A stretch of DNA of 64,000 nucleotides. Source: Latilactobacillus fragifolii (GTDB lineage Bacteria > Bacillota > Bacilli > Lactobacillales > Lactobacillaceae). Positions 45,928 through 54,347 of this stretch are shown one piece after another. The DNA lies in contig NZ_CAJOCF010000002.1 in the NCBI RefSeq assembly GCF_905332535.1, positions 62,001-126,000 of the forward strand, read 5' to 3'. The translations under genes were made by a program, and so were the position numbers. The notes beneath the pieces are model-generated. The model was not told the origin of the DNA. It worked only from the letters and a program-made list of their open reading frames with translations, and made no database searches. Numbering within the stretch: the first letter of the stretch is position 1; each line of letters begins with the position of its first letter.

Positions 45928-48900
45928 CTATGGCGCAATTGCCAGTGTCCAAGTTAAATCAGCTTGGTAGTGTGTCTTGTAGCGTTTAGTCGTTGCCGGT
46001 ACGTGTAAGCCGACACTATAATCGGCTTGTTGTTGACGCCCAAATTGATACCGCCAAACGTTCCAGCCTGGGTCATCATATTTTTGACCATCGGAGTCAG
46101 TCGCTACATGCTGATCAAAATGGCCTTTTTTAGAATAAGTCACCACGGTTGTACTTTGTTTGGCTGCAGGCTCAAGCGTAAAATGGCTTAAATTATTAAC
46201 TACATCTTTGGCTGTACTAGCTTCATGGGCCGCTATCTTCTTTAAAAGTGCATTGTTAAACTGTAACTGAGCGCCCGTTAACTCATGCGCGTGTCGCAGC
46301 GCGGGATCATGACTATTAGGATCAGCTTGGGACTTAAACTGACCGGTTTGTTGAACACTTAAAGTCCAACTATCAGTGCCGAAGTAATCTTCTACGTTCA
46401 CCCCACTAGGAACTTTTTGATTAGCCGCATTTCTAGTAGCAGGTAAGTAATAAATTGCATCACGTTGGGTATTCAGATATTTACCAAAGTTCCATGTTTC
46501 TAGTGCTGACAGTGAAATCATTGCTTTTTCATAACGGTACGTAATGACTTGATCTTGTTTGGCGATTATTGGATTAAGCTTCTCAGCTTGGAAAAAAGTC
46601 GCGTTTGTCAAATCAGCCGTTTGGGTCACATCAATAACCGTCCAACCTTTAATATGTTTAGGGCGCATTGGTTCTGCATTGATCGCCGAGACCTTTTTAC
46701 CAATTGGTCCCGATACCGTTACTGTATCGGCAATCTGAGCAGGATTTTTCATATTAGATTTTCGATCAATGTATCTAAAGATCACTTTCCCTTGCTCACT
46801 TTTAGCCACTTTAATATCCGCTTCACTTTCTGATGAAGGGGCCTGAACGTTGGCCGACGTGGTCCCGGAAAAGTGAGCTGTATTTTTGATCATCCCCGCT
46901 TCTTGTTGCGTAATCTGGGCTTCAAAAGTGACAGTCACCGAATTACCTTTTCCAAGTGGTTTGAGCTGAATATCATTAGTATCTGAAGGCGATTCCGAGG
47001 ACCCATCGTCATATGTCACTTTGATTGAACCTTTTTTTAAGACTAACCCTTGGGGAAGTTCATCCTTAAGATCACCAGTAGCTAAAGTAGTGGTACTATC
47101 TTGATCAACACCATATTTGATTTGATAGTCGACAATATCCCCGTATTTACCAGTAGTTGCTTGTTGGTAATCAGGCTCTTTTTGTGTTTCATTTTTGACC
47201 AACTTATCCAGGTGACCACTATAAGGCACCGACTCAACAGGAACATCTACAAAAGCAGTCGCTGTTTTTACTGTGCCGTTGTCATTATCATCAACGCCGG
47301 TTGCAGTGAATGTATTTCTAATCGTTTTTCCAGATGCAGCCGGTAAGATTTTAGCTGCAAACGTCACTGCGACCGATTGATTATCAGCAATAGCTTGGTT
47401 TACCCCCACATTTAATTGATGTGTAGTGGGGTCATAGGCACTAGCTGGTACTTTTACGGTACTGCCATCAGCGTTAATTAATTTAATTGTGTTCGCATCA
47501 ATCTGAAATGCCGTTGGTATTGTATCGGTGAACTTCACTTTCCCCCATGACGTCTTATAACCTTGGTTTTTAGCCGTTAATTTAAATTGCACTGTATCGC
47601 CGACACGATTTTTATGATCGGTACTGGTACTATTTACATAACTTTTATGCGCATATGGCACAACATACGGCTGCTTAGTCATCCCAATATCTTGGCGATA
47701 ATGGTCGACACCACCAGGTTTCAATGCGTGCCAATCCCATCTTGCTGTGTAGGCTGAATCTTTTTCGGGAAATAGTTGCTCACCATTCGGGGTGGCTTTA
47801 ACCGGGTGACTTGGATTCATAAAAGAACGCCCCTGACCCGTAATATTTTTGGGCACAAAGCTATCGAAGACATGCGTTGCATCTATCTTACCTGGGTCTC
47901 TCCAAAGCGTCGCGGCATAATCGGTAGGTCCATCTGGTACATGCATATTCATGAGAATTTTATAATCAGGATCTTGCATATATATACCGGTACTCGAGCC
48001 TTGTGAAAATAAGGGAATATCATCATTTTTATTCAAGTCAGTATCTAAAGATAGATAAGCGCCATAAGTTAAATCAGTAGTAGCGGTATTTTTAAGATAT
48101 AATTCTTGTTGAATAACGGGGGCGCCGTTCGTGCTAAAACGATATAAAATCTCAAACTGATACTTATTTTTAATATTGTCGACTATTTTTTTAATTGCCA
48201 TTCGTCCTTGACTATCAGTCCCAACGAACAAAGTGGGGTCAACGTTAGCATCTGGGGCATTTTCTTTATAAGTATCTGACTCTAACCCTTCACCTTTTTC
48301 ATTAGGGGCATAACCACGCCAATTTTGATCAGATGGATTAGCAGCTTTATCCGTGACAATCCCAAATGAATTAGAGGAGTCAGTTGCAGAGCTGAAATTA
48401 CTATAAAGCGCCCATATGTCAGTACCATGATCTACAAGGTAAACGTTAGGTTGTAAGTAGATTGGGGTGGGATTGCCAACGCCCGGAAATTGGCTTCCAC
48501 CACCTAGTGCGCCAAAAGTAAAGGCTAATGAGAGGTCTTTATTAATCGCATACGTAGCTTCTGGGGCGGTCGTTACTTTTTGCCAGTTAGTAATTCCATC
48601 ATCAAATTCTTCTGGATTCACTGCCAATACCTTAGGCGTTTGATTGTCAGTCGTCGTAATACATAAACGATTAGAGCTCATATGCGGCCGGTTCAACTGT
48701 AAGGTTAATTGCCCCGTTTGAATCAATTTAATAACGAGGACTACTTGATCAGTATTATTTTGCTGTTGTGGCGTAATCGTCAACATATTATTTTCTAGTT
48801 TAAAAGTATATTGTGGGTTCAGTTTACATGTCGCTTGAACATTTAAAACCGCTTGTTGGGCGTCAACCGGAATTGCAATGGGTGTCTTGATTATCTTTTT

Positions 48901-49245
48901 AGCCGTAATCGTTACCTGAATAGTATTATTGACAACTGGGTTCAGTTGATTAGCCGTTAAGTTATAGCTATCCGTAGGCATCGCTGTGGTCCTAGAGGTG
49001 TCGGCGCCATCTTGGGTTTTATGCAGATTAGTCCTTATTTTATCCGTCCCACTGCTTGAAGTACTGCTAGCTAACTGGGGCGAATGACTCGTATATGACT
49101 CACTTTGACTATGCTTTGTAATCGCTACAGGATGGGCCCTGCTTGTTTGATGACTCTCCGCCAAGCAGTTTTGAGTGGATGCTAATAAACCATCAACGCT
49201 ACTGATTAATAAAATGACCATTAGAACCTTGTACAATAATTTCAT
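45928..49245 (-). CDS. Large WxL/MucBP surface protein, operon 2 (CscC-like)
   Basis: An 1105-residue secreted protein with signal peptide (LYKVLMVILLISSVDGLLA), a serine/threonine-rich stretch (about 30-95), an N-terminal region with SLAFTFGALGGGSQFPGVG (about 245), DUF11-like domains (about 535-670, DTVQFKLTAKNQG; about 680-800), a MucBP-like segment (about 825-900, GKVIFRYIDRKSN) and the WxL domain with SWTLSVQQ and the final TWTLAIAP. Its N-terminal half looks different from the operon 1 protein while the C-terminal part is similar, suggesting different ligands on a common anchor. ATG start with AGAAGGTGGTG upstream. Confidence 0.9.
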   Translation of the reverse strand: MKLLYKVLMVILLISSVDGLLASTQNCLAESHQTSRAHPVAITKHSQSESYTSHSPQLASSTSSSGTDKIRTNLHKTQDGADTSRTTAMPTDSYNLTANQLNPVVNNTIQVTITAKKIIKTPIAIPVDAQQAVLNVQATCKLNPQYTFKLENNMLTITPQQQNNTDQVVLVIKLIQTGQLTLQLNRPHMSSNRLCITTTDNQTPKVLAVNPEEFDDGITNWQKVTTAPEATYAINKDLSLAFTFGALGGGSQFPGVGNPTPIYLQPNVYLVDHGTDIWALYSNFSSATDSSNSFGIVTDKAANPSDQNWRGYAPNEKGEGLESDTYKENAPDANVDPTLFVGTDSQGRMAIKKIVDNIKNKYQFEILYRFSTNGAPVIQQELYLKNTATTDLTYGAYLSLDTDLNKNDDIPLFSQGSSTGIYMQDPDYKILMNMHVPDGPTDYAATLWRDPGKIDATHVFDSFVPKNITGQGRSFMNPSHPVKATPNGEQLFPEKDSAYTARWDWHALKPGGVDHYRQDIGMTKQPYVVPYAHKSYVNSTSTDHKNRVGDTVQFKLTAKNQGYKTSWGKVKFTDTIPTAFQIDANTIKLINADGSTVKVPASAYDPTTHQLNVGVNQAIADNQSVAVTFAAKILPAASGKTIRNTFTATGVDDNDNGTVKTATAFVDVPVESVPYSGHLDKLVKNETQKEPDYQQATTGKYGDIVDYQIKYGVDQDSTTTLATGDLKDELPQGLVLKKGSIKVTYDDGSSESPSDTNDIQLKPLGKGNSVTVTFEAQITQQEAGMIKNTAHFSGTTSANVQAPSSESEADIKVAKSEQGKVIFRYIDRKSNMKNPAQIADTVTVSGPIGKKVSAINAEPMRPKHIKGWTVIDVTQTADLTNATFFQAEKLNPIIAKQDQVITYRYEKAMISLSALETWNFGKYLNTQRDAIYYLPATRNAANQKVPSGVNVEDYFGTDSWTLSVQQTGQFKSQADPNSHDPALRHAHELTGAQLQFNNALLKKIAAHEASTAKDVVNNLSHFTLEPAAKQSTTVVTYSKKGHFDQHVATDSDGQKYDDPGWNVWRYQFGRQQQADYSVGLHVPATTKRYKTHYQADLTWTLAIAP

Positions 49246-49480
49246 TTACCACACCACCTTCTAAAAGCATCTTGTCTGTTAATACTTAGTTGCGTAACTT
49301 CGAGTTTTTTTATCCGTTCAAATGTACGAGGAGGATTAATTATTAGGTATGCTGTTATAGTCATACCCGCCCATTTAATATGCTCGATTGATAATATTAA
49401 ATTGATTAGTATAACAGGCGCGAAAGGTTCACAACTTAAGAGTTGTGGCCCGTTAAATTTATCATTATGTAACATGAATA
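49246..49480 (-). promoter_or_regulatory. Leader and promoter region of WxL operon 2
   Basis: An extended -10, TGTTATACT (core 49408-49413), with TTGTGA 15 bp upstream, would give a leader of about 155 nt. A palindrome ACAACTTAAGAGTTGT lies at 49431-49446, over the -35. I see no copy of the 21-bp repeats found before operon 1. A 77-codon reading frame covers this region but I do not call it. Confidence 0.45.
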
Positions 49481-49587
49481 ATATTTCCTTTTCGGAATTA
49501 AAAACATTTAAAAAAAAAAAGCTAGCCGTCCTTGTTAAACCGTTTTTTTAGCAACAATTATGGTAAAGAAAATTATATAAAATAAGC

Positions 49588-49616
49588 TTGCATTCCATTA
49601 ATCAATGGGGTAAAAT
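49588..49616 (+). promoter_or_regulatory. Promoter of a candidate small RNA
   Basis: TTGCAT (49588-49593), 17-bp spacer, TAAAAT (49611-49616) on the plus strand, with no protein-coding gene downstream before a strong terminator. Confidence 0.5.
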
Positions 49617-49622
49617 AGTCAA

Positions 49623-49760
49623 TAAATCGAAAGACCGCAACTCTTGAGTTGCGGTCTTCCATTTGTAATAGCCCATTGGCCTAAATACTCTAAAAAATTA
49701 ATAACGACCTTCTCCCCTCAATGATTAAAGCGAAAGCTTTAGTCATTGGGGGGATTTTTT
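49623..49760 (+). ncRNA. Candidate small non-coding RNA
   Basis: About 138 nt between a predicted promoter and a strong intrinsic terminator on the plus strand, with no open reading frame. The 5' part contains a 28-nt perfect palindrome (49631-49658, AAGACCGCAAC... arms); the 3' end is an 18-bp stem closed by a GAAA tetraloop (49714-49753) followed by ATTTTTT. The unpaired middle (about 49660-49712) could be the pairing region. No known family recognised. Confidence 0.5.
49714..49760 (+). terminator. Strong free-standing intrinsic terminator with GAAA tetraloop
   Basis: CCCCTCAATGATTAAAGC pairs with GCTTTAGTCATTGGGG (two G-T pairs) around GAAA and is followed by GG-ATTTTTT. There is no plus-strand protein gene upstream for at least 10 kb. 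Confidence 0.85.
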
Positions 49761-50054
49761 AGTGACTAACCTTCGAAAGAGCTTAAAATCAGGGAAAAAC
49801 GCGTCATTGCGATCAACTTTTTTCCTGATTAACTAACTCACCCTTCTTTAAAAAAGAGTATCCGAGTAATAAAAATGATAAATTTTAATGCTTAAAAAAT
49901 GCGCTCTCTGCCTATTAATAGCCCTTTGTTGAACATATTTTTAAAATTAATATAGTTTTTCGATAGCGTTTTCTTTGATAATCGCGGGGGCCGGGCGTTA
50001 TATTTAAACTGTTCAACAGGTTATATCAAATACAAACTAATCAGGAGGTAACAC
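49761..50054 (+). promoter_or_regulatory. Control region of the secreted-protein gene at 50055
   Basis: TTGATA (49975-49980), a 17-bp GC-rich spacer and TTATAT (49998-50003) form a promoter. TGTTCAACA (50010-50018) lies at the expected start point and its inverse TGTTGAACA at 49927-49935, a possible operator pair. A weak hairpin, AATCAGG...CCTGATT, spans about 49787-49830. No gene seen in the rest. Confidence 0.5.
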
Positions 50055-50648
50055 ATGGGAAAAACATTTCATCGGCTATTATTAACCACCATTATCTTAG
50101 GTGGTACGTTATTGGGCGGCACAATGTCAGTAAACGCTGCAGCTGTCTCTAGGGGCTCGGTAGGTGGGGAGGCTATCCAATCAGCCTTTAAAAATCTAGT
50201 TAAAAACGGGGATTTTAGCACTGGGCTCACCAACTGGCAAGTCGGAACATACAATACTGGCACCGTTACGGTTAAACAAGAAGGCACTCATAATTATGCT
50301 GAGCTCGCGCACCCTACAGCAGAATCGGTCGCAGCAATCGCACAAGATATGCCTGCCACCCAGCTGAAAAAATATAAATTAAGTTTTATGTACCAAGGAA
50401 CACCGCATGGGCAATTAGTACTTGAGGCTAATAGTTCAACGTCTAATCAGCATCAGATGGTGGGGCTTTTTGATTTAACCGCTAGCTCAGCAACGTGGCG
50501 GCAATTTAATCAAGAAATTGTGATGCCCGCAAATGGCACACGCGGAAATTGGCATTCACTCACAACCCTTTTTGTAGCTGGCAACAGTGAATACGCGACT
50601 AACCCACCACTAAAGATTAGCGATGTGCAGTTAGTCGAAGTTAACTAA
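50055..50648 (+). CDS. Secreted protein with a carbohydrate-binding-like beta-sandwich
   Basis: A 197-residue exported protein. Signal peptide about 1-29 (LLLTTIILGGTLLGGTMSVNA). From residue about 52, NLVKNGDFSTGLTNWQVG matches the start of galactose-binding-like / CBM4_9 jelly-roll modules, and the end LKISDVQLVEVN is the usual last strand of that fold. No catalytic domain and no anchor motif are seen, so it is probably released or retained non-covalently. CAGGAGGT precedes the ATG. Specificity is unknown. Confidence 0.8.
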   Translation: MGKTFHRLLLTTIILGGTLLGGTMSVNAAAVSRGSVGGEAIQSAFKNLVKNGDFSTGLTNWQVGTYNTGTVTVKQEGTHNYAELAHPTAESVAAIAQDMPATQLKKYKLSFMYQGTPHGQLVLEANSSTSNQHQMVGLFDLTASSATWRQFNQEIVMPANGTRGNWHSLTTLFVAGNSEYATNPPLKISDVQLVEVN

Positions 50649-50663
50649 CGGATACTGAGTTAG

Positions 50664-50700
50664 CTCATATTGACTGTTTTAGATTTGTTGTCAATATGAG
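50664..50700 (+). other. Hairpin after the secreted-protein gene
   Basis: CTCATATTGAC (50664-50674) pairs with GTCAATATGAG (50690-50700) across a 15-nt loop. There is no T run after it, so it may be a weak terminator or an mRNA 3'-end stabiliser between two genes of the same strand. Confidence 0.5.
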
Positions 50701-50777
50701 TAAGCACCATTAGACATGCCATTGTATTTTCAAAGCATCGAGGTTTTAAATAAAATTTTAAATAAGAAGGCAGATTA

Positions 50778-52073
50778 ATGAAAAAATGTTTAACTAGATC
50801 AATAACAGCCGCTATGCTAATTCCTGCAACCTCAGCAATGTTGGTTCATGCTTTACCGACACATGCTGCAAGTGTCGGCCACCAGCCAACTGCGATTGCC
50901 GCAACTAACCAAGCTAATCTAAAAACGGTATTTGAGCAGGCAAGTAAGGCTGTTCAGGGACAATCTATTAATACCCTAAAAGCTAAATATCATCTACAAG
51001 CAACTAAATATGTGGATCAGGCAAGTTATCTAGACCACGTCAGCGATTTTTATCACAGCTATAATCCCCAATTGGGGGCGCAACGATTTATGGAAGAAAT
51101 ACTAGCACGTCAATTAGTTGATAAAGCCTTTAATCTTAGTCATGCTAATGATATTAGCCACGCTTGGTCAGCTTATTTTCTTTACGATGCAGGGTTTGAT
51201 CGCAATGGTAAACTATTCCAAATGATTGGTCCTAGTCCACAGCCAGAACCCAATTTACCGAAAAGACAAATTCCAGTAACTGAACAAGCTACTGGAAAAT
51301 TAATGAATTTGAATGCCTTTTATCTCGATCAAGGTTCTGATACAACCATCGTTGCCACCGGTGGTTTCCGTGGTAATGGCTGGGATATAACTTCGCCCGA
51401 AGTTCAAATTTTAAAATCTTTTGGATACAACGTCTTAATGACCGAACCACGCTCTTCTGGGACTAGTCAAGGGACCTATATTTCTTTAGGGTATTATGAA
51501 AAAGATGATTTTGCAGCTTGGGTTCATGATGAAATCAATTTAAAACCAACTCAAAAAATCCTGCTCTATGGTGGATCGATGGGGGCTGCGGTAGCAATGG
51601 GCGCCTTAAATAATAATTTACCGCAAAATGTTAAAGGGCTCGTCGAAATATCTGGGTACACTGCAATCGACCAACAAATGACAGATGTTTATAATGCATT
51701 GTCTAAAACAATGGGCCCGACTGTTGCTGACCTCCTCGGTTTTACGGCGGTTCAAAGGGCAGCTACCTTTAACTTATTGGAGCAGCAACTATTATTACCA
51801 AACGTAAAGATGCCGTTTAAATCCGATTTACCACTTCAAGGGGTCCAATCAACGACCTTACCAAAACTTTTTATTCACGGCGATGCGGATAAAATTGTCC
51901 CAGAACAGAATGCCCAATTACTGTTTGATAAGGCTAGTGGGACTGAAAACCGCTTAGAAATCGTGCATGGTGCTACGCATGGTGGTGATATTTTTGTAGG
52001 TGACATGGGCAAGCAAACCCAAAATGCTATGCAAACTTTTTTCGAATCAACGATTAAGAATGCCGCCAAATAG
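50778..52073 (+). CDS. Secreted alpha/beta hydrolase
   Basis: A 431-residue exported hydrolase. Signal peptide about 1-31 (ending LPTHAAS). A helical N-terminal region (about 40-140) precedes the hydrolase core: nucleophile Ser in LLYGGSMGAAVAMG (about 269), catalytic Asp in FIHGDADKIVPE (about 367), His in VHGATHGGDIF (about 397). An oxyanion-forming ATGGFRGNGWD lies near 194. The family includes cell-surface esterases and peptidases of lactobacilli. GAAGG lies upstream of the ATG. Its substrate is not inferable. Confidence 0.88.
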   Translation: MKKCLTRSITAAMLIPATSAMLVHALPTHAASVGHQPTAIAATNQANLKTVFEQASKAVQGQSINTLKAKYHLQATKYVDQASYLDHVSDFYHSYNPQLGAQRFMEEILARQLVDKAFNLSHANDISHAWSAYFLYDAGFDRNGKLFQMIGPSPQPEPNLPKRQIPVTEQATGKLMNLNAFYLDQGSDTTIVATGGFRGNGWDITSPEVQILKSFGYNVLMTEPRSSGTSQGTYISLGYYEKDDFAAWVHDEINLKPTQKILLYGGSMGAAVAMGALNNNLPQNVKGLVEISGYTAIDQQMTDVYNALSKTMGPTVADLLGFTAVQRAATFNLLEQQLLLPNVKMPFKSDLPLQGVQSTTLPKLFIHGDADKIVPEQNAQLLFDKASGTENRLEIVHGATHGGDIFVGDMGKQTQNAMQTFFESTIKNAAK

Positions 52074-52254
52074 TTTCTTAACCCAAATAATTTAAGCCAC
52101 CGCTTTCCGCATCGCTTGTAATTTTCTTAATCAACGGTGCTGTTGGCATCCATCGTGCTTCCCCAGCTATAATTCAATCTTATTTAACGTAATTATTACT
52201 TTCATGCGCGTCAAATATGGATCGCCTCCAGGTTAATCCAGTGGACAAAATTTA

Positions 52255-52300
52255 AAAAGGCTTCAAGAAAGTTTTCTTAACCACTTTCTTGAAGCCTTTT
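52255..52300 (+). terminator. Intrinsic terminator of the alpha/beta hydrolase gene
   Basis: AAAAGGCTTCAAGAAAGT (52255-52272) pairs with ACTTTCTTGAAGCCTTTT (52283-52300), an 18-bp perfect stem. It lies about 180 bp after the stop; the intervening sequence holds no gene I can see. Confidence 0.85.
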
Positions 52301-52532
52301 GCTGTGTTTTACCGTCTTGTGCCAAATTATTAACAACTAATCGAAATCGCCATGATTTCAATGATTTAACAAAAAAACAGTAATCTTTAAAAGATTACTG
52401 TCCCTCTGTTCAACGATTTAAACGCCCATTGCGGATGGCCCGATGAACAGGCATTGATGATCCATCCAACCTTCATCGTCTTACTTGATACTTGTTGGCG
52501 GTTGCTCTGTTTTGTCTCCAATCAACAATGGC
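52301..52532. other. Gene-free stretch between two terminators and the frameshifted gene
   Basis: The only clear structure is the terminator hairpin at 52378-52400. No convincing reading frame, RNA gene or promoter was seen. Confidence 0.6.
52371..52403 (-). terminator. Intrinsic terminator of the frameshifted secreted-protein gene
   Basis: CAGTAATCTTT/AAAGATTACTG hairpin (52378-52400) followed on the minus strand by TTTTTTTGTT. Confidence 0.82.
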
Positions 52533-53113
52533 TTATAGTTGCCGGATAGCATAGCCTGTAAGGATTAATGCATCGTCAGATACTTCGTTGCCGTCATACT
52601 GGAAGCCAATCCGGGCAGAACTATCTAGGCCAACTATCACACCATAGTCCTCCCCGGTTGAGTCGACATCAAATGCATTGCTAATGACCCTTGAACGACC
52701 GTCTGTGTAGTGTATTACTAATTTTAATTTACTAAAATTTGAAGTATCTATCCTTCGCACCGATAGGGCTAAATAATATGCCCCAACTGGCAATGTCGTT
52801 TTATTAACCAGCGCGCCTCTATATAAGCTGGCGTAATTATTAATATTTGCCATTAAACTAAAATCGTCAGATACACTGCTGTTTTGGCCTTCCAAATTAT
52901 ATTTACTTAAGTCAATTTGTCAAGATGAGCACCAATATTCAGGTCGCTAAAATCAAAAGAATAGGTTTCTTTAATTTGTTTCACTTCATTTAATTTAGTA
53001 GAAAGGTGACTATTGGTACTTGCCTGCGCAATATTAACCATGGGCCCGGTAACAACTGAGCCTAACATCACTGTACTTAAAATCAGACTTGAAAACATTT
53101 TATTTAGTTTCAT
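52533..53113 (-). pseudogene. Secreted protein gene interrupted by a frameshift
   Basis: The 5' part (53113-52907) encodes a signal peptide (SSLILSTVMLGSVVTGPMV, cleavage near IAQAS) and ends HLDKLT. The 3' part is open in another frame as DLSKYNLEGQNSS, YRGALVNKTTLPVGAYYLALS and ends LTGYAIRQL. Adding one A to the AAA run at 52916-52918 restores HLDKIDLSKYNLEG and a single ~193-residue frame. The intact protein would be a small secreted beta-rich protein of unknown function. It could be a recent mutation, slippage-controlled expression or a sequencing error. Confidence 0.8.
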
Positions 53114-53230
53114 AAAAACACCTCTTAAAATTATTTTTTAAATTGTTGTAACTGTGCCCATTATCCTTTTATTGGGAATAGATAGCTAATGCTTAAAGTT
53201 ATCTTGTAATTTTATGTGCGACAGCTAACT

Positions 53231-54058
53231 TTAACTAAACGCGTTTAAATAGTCAGTACTGATATCAAAATGACGGGCACTTCCTAATTCTGGGAAGTAT
53301 AAATCACTCGCCCATTGCCAAGCAGCATTGTTAGTGTTTAATAAATTATCACTTGAAGGATCCATTGGCCATTGGGCTACCCAACAATTTTTTTCACCTA
53401 ATTTTGACATATCTAATAAGGCGTCGAAATTGTTTTTAGACGAATAATGATAGACGTTTGTGTAACCGGCATTTTTAAGCGTTTGTGCAAATGCTAAAGA
53501 ATTCTCGGTTGATTCAGGAACGGTTACCGACTCATAGTCGTTTACAAATGATGTATTTTGATCTAAATTTAATTCTTTTGCGTAATCGAGGAAATAGTTG
53601 GCTTCTTCAGCAGCTTCTTCAGCGTTAGCAAACCAACTAAAATGATAGACACTCACTTTCAGACCAGCAGCTTTGGCATTGGCAATTTGTGCTGGTGCCT
53701 CTGGATTTCGGTATGAATCGGCCTCTGTTAATTTAACAATTACCCCTTTAATCCCATATTTATCTTTCATTAATTGGAATTCATCTTTTGAAATGGCCCC
53801 ATTATTACTTGAAATATCAATAAAATCCTTTGAAGGACGGCCCGTTTCAGCTGCTGAAATTCCTGATTCATCAGCAAAAGATACTGTTGTACTTTGTTTA
53901 ATCAAATCACCCATCGCATGATTATTTAATTGATTAATCACCATATGGGTCTCAATATTCTGTGCACCGGTAGTTGTAGCAGCGTGCACCATATTTTGCG
54001 TGAGTAACGCACTGGATAGTAAAGTAGTACCTAATGTTAAAGCGACAAATTTTTTCAT
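53231..54058 (-). CDS. Secreted GH25-family lysozyme (muramidase)
   Basis: A 275-residue exported enzyme predicted to cut beta-1,4 bonds between N-acetylmuramic acid and N-acetylglucosamine. Signal peptide about 1-26 (ending MVHAA). The GH25 barrel begins FIDISSNNGAISKDEF (about 85) with the first catalytic aspartate; GVIVKLTEADSYRNP (about 113) and SVYHFSWFANAEEAAEEANYFL (about 147) are family signatures; FVNDYES (about 182) holds the acidic pair. No cell-wall-binding domain is present. It is divergent from an Amidase_6 gene and shares an operator-like palindrome with it. Confidence 0.92.
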   Translation of the reverse strand: MKKFVALTLGTTLLSSALLTQNMVHAATTTGAQNIETHMVINQLNNHAMGDLIKQSTTVSFADESGISAAETGRPSKDFIDISSNNGAISKDEFQLMKDKYGIKGVIVKLTEADSYRNPEAPAQIANAKAAGLKVSVYHFSWFANAEEAAEEANYFLDYAKELNLDQNTSFVNDYESVTVPESTENSLAFAQTLKNAGYTNVYHYSSKNNFDALLDMSKLGEKNCWVAQWPMDPSSDNLLNTNNAAWQWASDLYFPELGSARHFDISTDYLNAFS

Positions 54059-54118
54059 GTCGACCTCCTAATATTTTTATTATGATAACAGGAACCATAT
54101 TTCGTATAATTTTTTATT

Positions 54119-54131
54119 TATGGTTACCATA
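54119..54131. promoter_or_regulatory. Operator-like palindrome before the GH25 gene
   Basis: TATGGTTACCATA, exact reverse complement of the copy at 54309-54321. It lies 61-73 bp upstream of the GH25 start, around the expected -35. A partial third copy, TATGGTTCC on the minus strand, lies at about 54091-54099. Confidence 0.6.
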
Positions 54132-54308
54132 CGCATATTATTAATTAACGCAAACGAAAAAGCAAGCATCGATTGTGCACAATCTAACGGATTGAAATAA
54201 ACTTTATTAATCATAAAAGCGAATATTATTGTACTGTAGCGTAATAAATTTTAAACAACGCGTTGATATTTTTGTTGCATGTCTTAAAAAAATAGTTAAT
54301 AATACAGT

Positions 54309-54321
54309 TATGGTAACCATA
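54309..54321. promoter_or_regulatory. Operator-like palindrome before the Amidase_6 gene
   Basis: TATGGTAACCATA lies just downstream of a TAATAC/TAATAA -10-like sequence (about 54296-54304) and 27-39 bp before the ATG, the position of a repressor site at the transcription start. Confidence 0.6.
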
Positions 54322-54347
54322 ATAAAAAACGAAAAGGAGGTGACGTT

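Noticed and set aside
49242-49475. 77-codon frame upstream of WxL operon 2 whose stop overlaps the next ATG
   Set aside because: Its start lies upstream of the best promoter for the operon (-10 at 49408-49413), the product has no recognisable domain, and operon 1 has no counterpart. The ATGA overlap alone is weak evidence.
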